Of a stretch of 64,000 bases of DNA, positions 43,138 through 50,138 are shown in pieces. The notes under the pieces are model-generated. The model saw nothing but the letters and a program-made list of their open reading frames with translations, was not told the origin of the DNA and made no database searches. Positions within the stretch are counted from its first letter, which is position 1. Every line of letters begins with the position of its first letter. The stretch comes from an uncultured Oscillospiraceae bacterium (lineage in GTDB: Bacteria > Bacillota > Clostridia > Oscillospirales > Oscillospiraceae): contig CAKTQE010000004.1 in assembly GCA_934593275.1 (NCBI GenBank), positions 1 to 64,000 of the forward strand. Direction: 5' to 3'. The position numbers were made by a program, and so were the translations under genes.

Positions 43138-44562
43138 TTATTCCTTGCCGTTCCAGCAGTAGGTACACACGTCACATTCCGGCAGGTCAATGGCTTCCAG
43201 AATGCCCTCCAGGGTCTGGTATTCCAGAGTGGAGAAATGCAGCTTTTCGCAGATGGTCTGGCGGAGCTTCTTGCCCCGCTCGGTGGTGCCGTCCCTGTAC
43301 TCGTCCAGGTACTTGAAGCCCTCCTCCCCCTCCAGCTCCAGAATGGTGGCCCGGGCAATCAAATCGTTTTCATTGTTGGACCGGGAGAAATTCAGGAATT
43401 TGCAGGCGTAGAGGATGGGAGGACAGGCAGAGCGGATGTGGACATCCTTGGCACCATGCTCATAGAGGAAATCCACCGTTTCCCGCAGCTGGGTGCCTCG
43501 GACAATGGAGTCATCCACAAACAGCAGCTTCTTGTCACGGATCAGCTCGTCCACCGGGATCTGCTTCATTTTGGCCACCATGTTCCGCTCCGACTGATTG
43601 GAGGGCATAAAGCTTCTGGGCCAGGTAGGCGTATATTTGATAAAGGGTCTGGCAAAGGGTACGCCGCTTTCGTTGGCATAGCCAATGGCGTGGGGGGTGC
43701 CGGAGTCCGGTACGCCGCCTACATAGTCAATGTCTTGGGCAACGCCGTTTTCCTTGTCCGCCTTGGCCATAATGCGGCCATTGCGGTAGCGCATGACCTC
43801 CACGTTCTTCCCCTCATAGCAGGAGGTGGGGTAGCCGTAGTAGGACCACAGGAACGCGCAGATTTTTTTCTTTTTCCGGGGTTCCAGCAGAACGGTCTCC
43901 CCCTCCGGGGTCAGCTCCACCACCTCGCCGGGTCCCAGTTCCCGGAAGAATTCATAGCCCAGCTTTTCACCGGCGTAGTCCTCAAAGGTCACGCAGAAGC
44001 CATCCCCGTTCTTTTCCAGGATGATGGGAATTCTGCCCAGCTTGTCCCGGGCGGCGATCAGGTGGCCGTCATCTTTCAGAATCAGAATGGAAGCCGTCCC
44101 CTCGATCATGTCCTGGGCAAAACGAATCCCTTCCGCAAAGGAGCTTTTCTGGTCGATCAAAGCGGAAATCAACTCGTTGGAGTTTACTCTGCCCCCGGAC
44201 ATGGCCTCAAAATGGCCGCCGCTAAAGGACAGATACTGGGAAAACAGGGTCTCCGCGTTGTTGATGATGCCGATGGTGCAAATAGCATAGGTACCCAGGT
44301 TGGACCGGATCAGCAGAGGCTGAGGGTCTGTATCGGAAATACAGCCGATGGCACTGGTACCTTTCATATCGTTCAGAATGCCGTCAAATTTGGTACGGAA
44401 GGGAGAATTTTCAATATTGTGAATTTCCCGCTGGAGACCCAACTGGGGATCGTAGGCCGCCATACCGCCCCGGCGGGTACCCAGGTGGGAATGGTAGTCG
44501 GTGCCGAAGAATACATCTAAAATACAGTCTCTCTTGGAGACCGCGCCAAAGAAACCGCCCAT
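43138..44562 (-). CDS. purF: Amidophosphoribosyltransferase-like PurF lacking the N-terminal cysteine nucleophile
   Basis: First enzyme of purine synthesis: it makes phosphoribosylamine from PRPP and an amino donor. The 474 residues include the PRPP loop LLFVDDSIVRGTQL and cysteines (CPPILYAC, CDVCTYC) that fit an iron-sulfur cluster. The N-terminus is MGGFFGAVSK. A normal PurF has Cys as the first residue after Met or a propeptide, acting as glutaminase nucleophile, followed by GV[FV]G; here that place is Gly. The GGAGGAATTCC before ATG 44562 leaves no room for another start. The amidotransferase fold is kept (GTDYHSHLGTRRGG). It may use free ammonia, or a different cysteine such as Cys13, or glutamine hydrolysed elsewhere. 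Similar forms occur in related gut Clostridia, as far as I recall. Confidence 0.88.
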   Translation of the reverse strand: MGGFFGAVSKRDCILDVFFGTDYHSHLGTRRGGMAAYDPQLGLQREIHNIENSPFRTKFDGILNDMKGTSAIGCISDTDPQPLLIRSNLGTYAICTIGIINNAETLFSQYLSFSGGHFEAMSGGRVNSNELISALIDQKSSFAEGIRFAQDMIEGTASILILKDDGHLIAARDKLGRIPIILEKNGDGFCVTFEDYAGEKLGYEFFRELGPGEVVELTPEGETVLLEPRKKKKICAFLWSYYGYPTSCYEGKNVEVMRYRNGRIMAKADKENGVAQDIDYVGGVPDSGTPHAIGYANESGVPFARPFIKYTPTWPRSFMPSNQSERNMVAKMKQIPVDELIRDKKLLFVDDSIVRGTQLRETVDFLYEHGAKDVHIRSACPPILYACKFLNFSRSNNENDLIARATILELEGEEGFKYLDEYRDGTTERGKKLRQTICEKLHFSTLEYQTLEGILEAIDLPECDVCTYCWNGKE

Positions 44563-44575
44563 GGAATTCCTCCTT

Positions 44576-45070
44576 TTATGCGTTCAGCTCTTGCTGCAAA
44601 GCCGTGTCTTTTTCAAGGACTTTTCTGGCATCCGTTGCCCGCTTGGCATCCAGCTTCTGAGCCAGGCCCTCATCAGAAACCGCCAGGATCTGGGCCGCAA
44701 GCAGTGCTGCATTGACACCGCCGTTAATGGCCACCGTTGCAACGGGGATACCGGAGGGCATCTGTACGGTGGACAGCAAAGCATCCATCCCGTCCAGCAC
44801 CGGTCCCTTGCAGGGAATGCCGATGACCGGCAGGGTGGTGTTGGCCGCAATGGCCCCGGCCAGATGGGCCGCCATGCCCGCCGCGGCGATCAGCACCCCA
44901 AAGTCCTTTTCCCGGGCACCCAGAGCAAAATCCCGGGCTTCCAGGGGCGTACGATGGGCAGAAAAAATATGGGTCTCAAAGGGAACGCCCAAGTCTTTCA
45001 GCGTGTCCATCGTCTTCCGTAAAATTGGGAGATCACTGTCACTTCCCATGATAATTCCAACTTTTTTCAT
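44576..45070 (-). CDS. purE: N5-carboxyaminoimidazole ribonucleotide mutase
   Basis: Class I PurE (step 6), 164 residues: MKKVGIIMGSDSDLPILRK, SAHRTP, AAAGMAAHLAGAIAANT and the C-terminal NGGVNAALLAAQIL. I chose ATG 45070 with AAGGAGG upstream; a longer in-frame start would lie inside the leader. It is the first gene of the operon, 65 bases downstream of a ZTP riboswitch. No purK, purC or purB is in the window. Confidence 0.95.
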   Translation of the reverse strand: MKKVGIIMGSDSDLPILRKTMDTLKDLGVPFETHIFSAHRTPLEARDFALGAREKDFGVLIAAAGMAAHLAGAIAANTTLPVIGIPCKGPVLDGMDALLSTVQMPSGIPVATVAINGGVNAALLAAQILAVSDEGLAQKLDAKRATDARKVLEKDTALQQELNA

Positions 45071-45134
45071 AAAATCCTCCTTAAAAAGCACAAAAAGGCC
45101 CACTCACCCTCCTAACATACAGGAACGCAAGCAA

Positions 45135-45207
45135 GCCCAGACGGTCGGCAAAAAAATCTTCCCTTACTCCATGTGGTGCTCCACTGATCCGTCAGTCATA
45201 AGGGTTC
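45135..45207 (-). ncRNA. ZTP (pfl) riboswitch upstream of purE
   Basis: Read on the minus strand the RNA has CCCTTA (P1) then TGACTGACGGA, a small hairpin GTGG-AGCA-CCAC (P2), TGGAG and TAAGGG closing P1. A U-rich linker leads to GCCGACCGTCTGGGC. This order and the conserved GACTGACG..., TGGAG and ACCG-C/U-CTGGGC parts match my knowledge of the ZTP aptamer. ZTP/ZMP rises when 10-formyl-THF is short, which would switch the operon on; AICAR formyltransferase and PurN lie in this operon. I could not pick a clear terminator hairpin in the remaining 60 bases. Confidence 0.75.
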
Positions 45208-45222
45208 TTATTGGATGCTCCA

Positions 45223-45252
45223 ATTATACCACGTTGTCCCCGCTGCCGTCAA
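45223..45252 (-). promoter_or_regulatory. Promoter of the purine operon
   Basis: On the minus strand TTGACG (45252-45247), an 18-base spacer and TATAAT (45228-45223). Transcription would begin near 45216, only a few bases before the riboswitch. Confidence 0.75.
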
Positions 45253-45347
45253 GGAAGCAGATACAACAGAATTTCCAAAAAAAGCTAAAAAACCATGTGA
45301 ATCTTGACAATTCGATATTTTTTTACTTGTACATTCTCGTGCAAAAA

Positions 45348-45373
45348 GCCGGGAACCCAGTTTTGTTCCCGGC
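45348..45373 (-). terminator. Terminator of queT
   Basis: The stem GCCGGGAAC / GTTCCCGGC lies just past the queT stop and is followed on the minus strand by TTTTTGC. The remaining DNA up to 45252 is AT-rich without a gene. Confidence 0.85.
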
Positions 45374-45384
45374 TTTTGAATCTT

Positions 45385-45897
45385 TTAGCAGGCGACCAGC
45401 AGTTTCTTGTCCAGATTTCTGCTGCAAATGGCCCCATAAAGGGCCGTTCCCACCACCAGCAGCACCGCCAGCTCCCCGATGGCCACATACAGAGCATTCA
45501 TCCAGAAGGACATTTCCCCGATGTACACCGTCAGCTCCCAGCCCACCAGCACCGCATTGGTCACGGCGGGCATCAACAGTCCCAGCAGGGGCAGCTTGCA
45601 GACCTTCACATCCCGCAGCGCCCACATAGCAACCCCTGCCAAAAGCGTTGCCAGGGTTCCCACCACCGGGTCTAAGGGCAGGGTTCCGGCATAGGTCAGA
45701 TTAAACAGCAGGCAACCCAGGCTCAGCCCCGGAATAGCCGCCGGGGTGAAGAAAGCCAGTACCATCATAGCCTCACTCAGCCGCATCTGAATGGCCCAGG
45801 TGGTGCTTCCGGGCAGCAGCAGATTCTGCATATGGGTCAGGGCGGCATACATGGCAGCAATCACAGCCGCCTGGGTCAAATAACGGGTTTTGGACAT
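45385..45897 (-). CDS. queT: QueT family queuosine-precursor transporter
   Basis: A 170-residue membrane protein with five to six helices: opening MSKTRYLTQAAVIAAMYAALT, then IQMRLSEAMMVLAFFTPAAIPGLSLGCLLFN-type sequence (conserved IQxRxSEA) and a C-terminal GELAVLLVVGTALY. QueT is the S component of an ECF-type uptake system for queuine or preQ1. The start ATG 45897 has GAGGAGCG upstream. The upstream leader holds an attenuator typical of preQ1 control. No ECF energy module is nearby, so it presumably shares a module encoded elsewhere. Confidence 0.9.
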   Translation of the reverse strand: MSKTRYLTQAAVIAAMYAALTHMQNLLLPGSTTWAIQMRLSEAMMVLAFFTPAAIPGLSLGCLLFNLTYAGTLPLDPVVGTLATLLAGVAMWALRDVKVCKLPLLGLLMPAVTNAVLVGWELTVYIGEMSFWMNALYVAIGELAVLLVVGTALYGAICSRNLDKKLLVAC

Positions 45898-45921
45898 AAT
45901 AACGCTCCTCAAAACAAAAAA

Positions 45922-46062
45922 TGGGCGGACAGTTCCACCCACAGCAAAAAACAAAATGGACGCAACATCTGCGCCCATCCAAAGAAAAACATGCGATAAT
46001 CGCATATTTTAAATCCTAGTTTTATTTACCGACAGGATGGTTACGAACTGTCCTATGAAATT
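45922..46062 (-). ncRNA. queT leader with transcription attenuator, probable preQ1 riboswitch (class III suspected)
   Basis: Between the promoter and queT lie several hairpins: ATCCT...AGGAT around CTGTCGGTAAATAAAAC, ATGCGA-TTA-TCGCAT (about 45986-46001), a GGATGGGCGCA...TGCGTCCAT stem, and finally TGGGTGGA-ACTG-TCCGCCCA (45941-45922) with a run of six T, which is a clear terminator. A terminator in a leader before queT means ligand control. Class III preQ1 riboswitches are known from Ruminococcaceae queT genes, but I am matching architecture and context, not an aligned consensus. Confidence 0.6.
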
Positions 46063-46070
46063 GTGGCTGT

Positions 46071-46099
46071 ATTCTACCACGCCAAAGGATTTCTGTCAA
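46071..46099 (-). promoter_or_regulatory. Promoter of queT
   Basis: On the minus strand TTGACA (46099-46094), a 17-base spacer and TAGAAT (46076-46071). Transcription would begin near 46064, giving a leader of about 165 bases. Confidence 0.75.
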
Positions 46100-46137
46100 G
46101 CACTTTTCCCCATTTCTCTCCCCCCGAAATTTTTCTA

Positions 46138-46166
46138 TTGCTTTTTTTCAAATCATCCTGTATAAT
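46138..46166 (+). promoter_or_regulatory. Promoter of tRNA-Pro
   Basis: TTGCTT (46138-46143), a 17-base spacer and TATAAT (46161-46166) end 11 bases before the tRNA. Confidence 0.75.
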
Positions 46167-46177
46167 ACATCCGTCAT

Positions 46178-46253
46178 CCGGGTGTAGCGCAGTTGGTAGC
46201 GCGCCTGCTTTGGGAGCAGGATGCCGCAGGTTCGAATCCTGTCACTCGGACCA
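46178..46253 (+). tRNA. tRNA-Pro (anticodon TGG)
   Basis: The cloverleaf folds fully: acceptor CCGGGTG/CACTCGG with one G-U pair, D-stem GCGC/GCGC, anticodon stem CCTGC/GCAGG around TTTGGGA, and T-arm GCAGG-TTCGAAT-CCTGT. The 3' CCA is encoded. The T-arm sequence is echoed in the repeats at 46297 and 46404, so this gene is the likely former attachment site of the neighbouring island. Confidence 0.96.
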
Positions 46254-46291
46254 AAAAATGAACACCACCCGGCGGGTGGTGTTCATTTTTT
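46254..46291 (+). terminator. Terminator of tRNA-Pro
   Basis: AAAAAATGAACACCACCC and its complement GGGTGGTGTTCATTTTTT form an 18-bp stem with a GGC loop. Confidence 0.9.
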
Positions 46292-46296
46292 GACTT

Positions 46297-46346
46297 GTGA
46301 CAGGATTCGAACCCATCTAAATGCCAAATGCCAGTGGCATTTGGCA
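46297..46346. repeat. Inverted copy of the tRNA T-arm followed by a palindrome
   Basis: GTGACAGGATTCGAACC (46297-46313) is the exact complement of the tRNA-Pro 3' part GGTTCGAATCCTGTCAC. It is followed by CATCTAAAT and the palindrome TGCCAAATGCC-AGT-GGCATTTGGCA (46322-46346). Both look like scars of site-specific insertion. Confidence 0.6.
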
Positions 46347-46378
46347 GCAACCAGTTCAAAACTTAATTGCAACCATAT

Positions 46379-46465
46379 GACTTTGCTTCGCAAAGTCAGC
46401 CATCGAATCCTGTCACTCGGGGACACGTTCGTTTTTCCTCCACCGTAATTCGAAGCCATCTAAAT
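46379..46465 (+). repeat. 87-bp direct repeat, left copy, bounding the island
   Basis: This stretch runs from GACTTTGCTTCGCAAAGTC to CCATCTAAAT. It matches 53560-53646 in the same orientation and at equal length, with 8 mismatches by my count. It contains TCCTGTCACTCGG, the 3' end of tRNA-Pro. The pair flanks 7.1 kb of decayed accessory genes, as expected for attL and attR or the ends of a mobile unit. Confidence 0.8.
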
Positions 46466-47053
46466 GACAAATACCTGTGACATACGGTTGCAACAGCAAA
46501 GCCAGCATTGGATGATGATTTTCTCCACAAGTTCTGAAAGCAGTGGGGCTGTCAGGGTGTCCATTTCCAGAAATCTCCGAACGGCCCTCAAGAAACGCTG
46601 CTGGTCCTGTTCTGCGCTGTCCGCTTCCGCCAATTGCTGGCGGAGGCGGGCAGTTTTGGTTTTCAGGTCCATGCGCTCCACCTCGTACTTGTGGGAAAGC
46701 TGCAAGAACCATTCATCCATAACCTTGCCGCTGACGTTATCCTCATAGAGACGTTCGTACAGGCGGGTCAAATTCTCCATACGGCATAGCCCCTTTTGCA
46801 ATTCCGCATTGGCATGGCTTCGCTCCTGCTGGTGGAGCTGACCGGTCTTTTGGGCTAAAAGCTCCGCAAAGGCTTCTTCATCTCTCACCAGCAGCTTTGC
46901 CATGCGGCGGAATTCCAGCAGTAGTACCTGTTCCAGGGAGTCTGCCCGGACGTAGTACCGAGTTGGACAAGTGCCGCGGTAGTCCTTGGCTGTTTTGATG
47001 TTGCCATAGCCATGATCAACACCGATGATGTAAATTCCGTTTTTGTTTTTCAT
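46460..47053 (-). pseudogene. Chimera of a ParM-like N-terminus and a serine-recombinase C-terminus
   Basis: ATG 47053 follows GAAAGG. The first 20 residues (MKNKNGIYIIGVDHGYGNIK) are those of a ParM/StbA-type actin-like plasmid segregation protein. After KTAKDYRGTCPTRYYVRAD the sequence is that of the C-terminal, DUF4368-bearing end of a large serine recombinase (KTGQLHQQERSHANAELQKG, DNVSGKVMDEWFLQLSHKY). The central actin fold and the catalytic resolvase domain are both absent. It has therefore no recombinase or ParM activity. It records a deletion or recombination between two mobile-element genes. The last residues run into the left direct repeat. Confidence 0.75.
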
Positions 47054-47059
47054 TTGATT

Positions 47060-47325
47060 CATCCTTTCAAAAAATAGTTTTGCGCACCTATTTGACCTCG
47101 CCCCCGTGCGCTCTGGATTCATCTAACGCCCGACAGCGATTCGGGTCCATGGGAATTCCACCCCTGCGCTTCTGCCCAGCTCTTTCGAGAAGTATCATTG
47201 TCATGCCCCCGCCGTCGTCGCCTTGTCGGTTGCTATCCGGCATTTGCGGCCCGTGGTTGTCGCTCACATAAAATGGTCATGGCGCACGGCCTTCCGGCTC
47301 GGGTGGGGAAGAATGTATCAGATGA
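47060..47325. other. Mobile-element remnant DNA upstream of the chimera
   Basis: The minus strand contains a short frame DPNRCRALDESRAHGGEVK followed by a stop, with no visible start or family. It looks like remains of the region upstream of parM in a conjugative element. Nothing else is recognisable. Confidence 0.35.
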
Positions 47326-47389
47326 ATGGTTATGAACTTGTCAAGGTACATTGAGAGGAGCAATACCCCCTCACTTGGTAGGCGTGGCG

Positions 47390-47506
47390 GAGAGTTTCGC
47401 CCAAATCAAAATGCTCTGCTGGGTGCTGATCGGTGTGATTGGCGTCTTGAACATCATGAATACCGTTTACAGCAACATCCACACCTGCGTGCCATTTCCA
47501 GAATGA
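47390..47506 (+). pseudogene. Fragment of a FtsX/MacB-type ABC permease
   Basis: The plus-strand frame SFAQIKMLCWVLIGVIGVLNIMN continues TVYSNIHT and then stops at 47506. This matches the third-last membrane helix and its following loop in MacB-type permeases (typical IGVIGVLNIINT-x-[YF]xNIxTR). Only about 38 codons remain. Confidence 0.6.
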
Positions 47507-47546
47507 ACATTGTGGACTCCATTGAAACAGGAGAATAACATACCGC

Positions 47547-47605
47547 TTGACAAATCACATCCCACAAGATATAATAACGATATGTTATACATAACGAAGC
47601 GTTAT
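47547..47605 (+). promoter_or_regulatory. Promoter with two tandem palindromes for the first TetR gene
   Basis: TTGACA (47547-47552), a 17-base spacer and TATAAT (47570-47575). Two related palindromes lie on the -10 and start: ATAAC-GATAT-GTTAT (47574-47588) and ATAACG-AAG-CGTTAT (47591-47605). Binding there by the TetR product would block its own transcription. Confidence 0.75.
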
Positions 47606-47623
47606 TATATAAGGATGGTGCTT

Positions 47624-48229
47624 ATGCCGGCAGTCAGAAAAGTTTCAAAGGAACAGATCATCGACGCTGCGGTGGAGGTATTGCGTGACGACGGCTTTTC
47701 TGCCATCAATGCCCGCAGCGTCGCCAAAAAACTGGGCTGCTCCACGCAGCCGATCTACTTTTCATTCAAGAACATGGACGAACTGAAGGCCGCGCTGACG
47801 CAGAGTGCGATTGAACTGCACACACAGCGCGTGCGGGATTCTCTGTGCGCCCACGAGGGGAGCGACAGCCGCTACAGCAGCTACGGCATGGGCTTCGTCA
47901 AATTCGCCGCCGAGGAAAAGCAGCTGTTCCGCTGGCTCTATCTGGAGGGCGAACAACCGGGGGCCTATCAGAGTGACATTCTGACGCAGGAGGTCATCGG
48001 CGTGATCGCCGATGAATTCGGATATGCGGAGAATACGGCCCGCCGCTTTCATCAGGATATGATCTACTTTACCTACGGACTGGCAATCCTCGCCAATACG
48101 GATCATCTGCATCTGACGGAAACAGAGTTGCGTGAGGCGTTCCGCCGGGAGTTCCGTGCGCTGATTGCCATTTATGGAAAGCCCGCAAAGCTGCCTGAAT
48201 TTGCTGTGAGAGCCGGTGTTGTTTTATGA
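47624..48229 (+). CDS. TetR/AcrR-family repressor
   Basis: A 201-residue protein with the N-terminal helix-turn-helix KEQIIDAAVEVLRDDGFSAINARSVAKKLGCSTQPIYFSF, seen here as its two halves (EVLRDDGFSAINARSVAKKLG and CSTQPIYFSF). The C-terminal effector domain is variable, as is usual. I chose ATG 47624 with AAGGATGG upstream; in-frame starts further up lie inside the operator and promoter. The stop overlaps the next gene (ATGA), and two palindromes over the promoter suggest autorepression. The gene next door encodes a membrane protein that is its likely target. Confidence 0.9.
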   Translation: MPAVRKVSKEQIIDAAVEVLRDDGFSAINARSVAKKLGCSTQPIYFSFKNMDELKAALTQSAIELHTQRVRDSLCAHEGSDSRYSSYGMGFVKFAAEEKQLFRWLYLEGEQPGAYQSDILTQEVIGVIADEFGYAENTARRFHQDMIYFTYGLAILANTDHLHLTETELREAFRREFRALIAIYGKPAKLPEFAVRAGVVL

Positions 48230-48687
48230 ATCTGAAAATGTCCTTTTTATGGATTGGGCCTGTGATCTTTGCGCTGCCCATGCTGATCAACATCGCCTAT
48301 GTCATGTTTCCGCCAGCCGGAAAAGCGGAACAGACCGCAGCGGTCACGCATTGGGTTGAGATCGTCGAACAAATCAGCCGCATCGCCTATCTGTTTGCGG
48401 TTACGCTGCTTGTGAGCCGGGATAAGCTCGGCTGCCGGAGTGGCTGGCTTTATCTTGCGGCAGCTTTCCTGATTTTGTACTACGCCGTGTGGCTCCGCTA
48501 TTTTATGGGCGGACGGGAGATTGCGCTTTTGAGCCGTTCGTTTCTCTTTGTCCCGATGCCGCTGGCGGTGTTCCCCGTGCTGTACTTTCTGTGCGTCGCC
48601 ATCTGGCTGCATAACCTTCCTGCTGCGATTATCATGGTGATTTTCGGCGCGGCACATCTCACCGTGTCGATTCAATCCTTTCGCTGA
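48226..48687 (+). CDS. Four-helix membrane protein of unknown function
   Basis: A 153-residue protein with four hydrophobic segments (about 7-27, 48-63, 75-90 and 105-148). ATG 48226 overlaps the TetR stop, so the two genes are coupled. Residues such as YFMGGRE between helices 3 and 4 are not diagnostic. I do not recognise the family. Its regulator link suggests a role in resistance or stress, but this is only inferred. Confidence 0.75.
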   Translation: MNLKMSFLWIGPVIFALPMLINIAYVMFPPAGKAEQTAAVTHWVEIVEQISRIAYLFAVTLLVSRDKLGCRSGWLYLAAAFLILYYAVWLRYFMGGREIALLSRSFLFVPMPLAVFPVLYFLCVAIWLHNLPAAIIMVIFGAAHLTVSIQSFR

Positions 48688-48729
48688 CATTTGTTGCGCG
48701 CTACGCTCTAAAAAATCTTTCACCAGGTC

Positions 48730-48780
48730 TTGACAAGTAACCACTCGGTAACTATAATGAGAGTTACCGAGTGGTTACTT
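48730..48780 (+). promoter_or_regulatory. Promoter fully embedded in a 19-bp-arm palindrome
   Basis: TTGACA (48730-48735), a 17-base spacer and TATAAT (48753-48758). Perfect arms AAGTAACCACTCGGTAACT (48735-48753) and its complement (48762-48780) enclose the -10. The TetR gene starts at 48795, so this is a very likely autoregulatory operator. Confidence 0.85.
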
Positions 48781-48794
48781 GCAAGGAGGATATT

Positions 48795-49424
48795 ATGGCT
48801 GGAGATACGAAAGAACGGATTTTGGAAACGGCACTGGAATTGTTTGCGCAGAACGGCTACCTTGGGACATCGATGAATGATATTGCGGGGCGGTTGGGGT
48901 TCACGAAAGCCGCCTTGTATAAGCACTATACCAGCAAACAGGAGATTTTGGACAGGATCGTGGAGCGCATGAATGAGATGGACTATGAACGTGCGGAAAG
49001 CTATGAAATGCCGGAGACGGAGCCGGACGGCTTTGCGGAGGCTTACCTGCACACGCCGATTCCAAAAATCCGCGCATACAGTATGGCGCAGTTTGACCAT
49101 TGGACAAAGGAGCCGTTTTCCTCTAATTTCCGTAAAATGCTGACACTGGAGCAATACCGTGATCAGAAGCTTGCCCAGCTCCATCACGACTACCTGGCGG
49201 GCGGGCCTCTGGAGTACATGGCTGCAATTTTTCGTAAGCTGACAGATACTGACGAAGCCGCCATGCAGCTGGCACTGGAATTCTATGGACCAATGTACCT
49301 ACTCTACAGCATCTACGACGGTGCGCAGGATAAAGATTCCGTTGCCCCCTTGCTGGATGCGCATATTGAGCGGTTCATTGCCAAGGTTGAATCCTGTTAC
49401 AGAAAGGACAGGGAGACGATATGA
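48795..49424 (+). CDS. TetR-family repressor, second
   Basis: A 209-residue protein with the helix-turn-helix KERILETALELFAQNGYLGTSMNDIAGRLGFTKAALYKHY, visible as NGYLGTSMNDIA and LGFTKAALYKHYTSK. The C-terminal domain is all-helical and rich in aromatic residues, typical of ligand-binding TetR proteins. I chose ATG 48795 with AAGGAGG; an upstream in-frame start would lie inside the palindrome. The stop overlaps a short KTR fragment, so an originally coupled partner gene is damaged. Confidence 0.9.
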   Translation: MAGDTKERILETALELFAQNGYLGTSMNDIAGRLGFTKAALYKHYTSKQEILDRIVERMNEMDYERAESYEMPETEPDGFAEAYLHTPIPKIRAYSMAQFDHWTKEPFSSNFRKMLTLEQYRDQKLAQLHHDYLAGGPLEYMAAIFRKLTDTDEAAMQLALEFYGPMYLLYSIYDGAQDKDSVAPLLDAHIERFIAKVESCYRKDRETI

Positions 49425-49519
49425 AGGAACTTGAAGAGAAAAAACAGTGGGTTTTATGCCCTTGGTACGGCTCGAAAACGCGGCTGCAAATATTTCGGGA
49501 AACTGAGTTGAAAAGATAA
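49421..49519 (+). pseudogene. Truncated cysteine-rich KTR-domain gene
   Basis: The 32-codon frame reads KKQWVLCPWYGSKTRLQI and RETELKR before a TAA. Cysteine-rich KTR proteins start with WVLCP-x-C-G-x-KTR and continue after TELKNFP with a second CPKC pair. Here the first pair has lost one Cys (CPWYG) and the second half is missing. It ends exactly where the hydrolase gene starts. Confidence 0.7.
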
Positions 49520-49520
49520 A

Positions 49521-50138
49521 ATGAAGAATTTAGTTGTATATGTTCACGGAAAGGGCGGCTCGACACAGGAAGCCGAGCACTATAAATCACTATTTCCGAA
49601 GGACGAAGTAATTGGCTTTGATTACCGTTCCCAAACACCCTGGGAAGCAAAGAAAGAGTTTCTTGCGTTTTTTACCGAGCAGAGAGGCCGCTGTGAGCAC
49701 CTCACCTTGGTAGCAAACAGCATTGGGGCTTTCTTTGCGCTATCATCTCTGGATGAAACGCTGGTGGACAACGCCCTTTTCATCTCTCCGATCGTGAATA
49801 TGGAAAACTTGATCTGCAATATGATGCAGTGGTCGAATGTGACCGAACAGGAGCTTGCCGAGAAACGGAAAATCGCCACAAATTTCGGAGAAACGCTGTC
49901 TTGGGATTACCTTTGTTATGTGCGGCAGCATCCGATCATCTGGAATGTCCCCACCTGTATTCTCTACGGTGCGCATGACAACCTTACATCCATTGAAACG
50001 GTATCCGCGTTTGCCAAGCGGCACCATGCTGATCTGACCGTCATGCCCGGTGGCGAGCATTGGTTCCATACCGACAAGCAGATGCAGTTTCTGAATCATT
50101 GGATCAGAGAACGCATCTTAAAAGATGTCTGTGGATGA
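49521..50138 (+). CDS. Alpha/beta hydrolase
   Basis: A 205-residue hydrolase with the oxyanion region VYVHGKGGS at the N-terminus, the nucleophile elbow ANSIG, an acid in YGAHDNLTS and the catalytic His in GGEHWFH. No signal peptide is seen, so it acts in the cytoplasm. ATG 49521 has only a weak ribosome site, because the upstream sequence derives from the KTR fragment. The gene appears complete, but its end (KDVCG) runs into a foreign gene fragment at 50125. The substrate is unknown. Confidence 0.8.
   Translation: MKNLVVYVHGKGGSTQEAEHYKSLFPKDEVIGFDYRSQTPWEAKKEFLAFFTEQRGRCEHLTLVANSIGAFFALSSLDETLVDNALFISPIVNMENLICNMMQWSNVTEQELAEKRKIATNFGETLSWDYLCYVRQHPIIWNVPTCILYGAHDNLTSIETVSAFAKRHHADLTVMPGGEHWFHTDKQMQFLNHWIRERILKDVCG

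Noticed and set aside
45305..45340. TTGACA near 45305 as a plus-strand promoter
   Set aside because: No acceptable -10 at 16-18 bases, and no plus-strand gene follows.
45071..45384. Guanine-type purine riboswitch before purE
   Set aside because: The conserved core of that class is not visible; the pieces fit the ZTP family instead.
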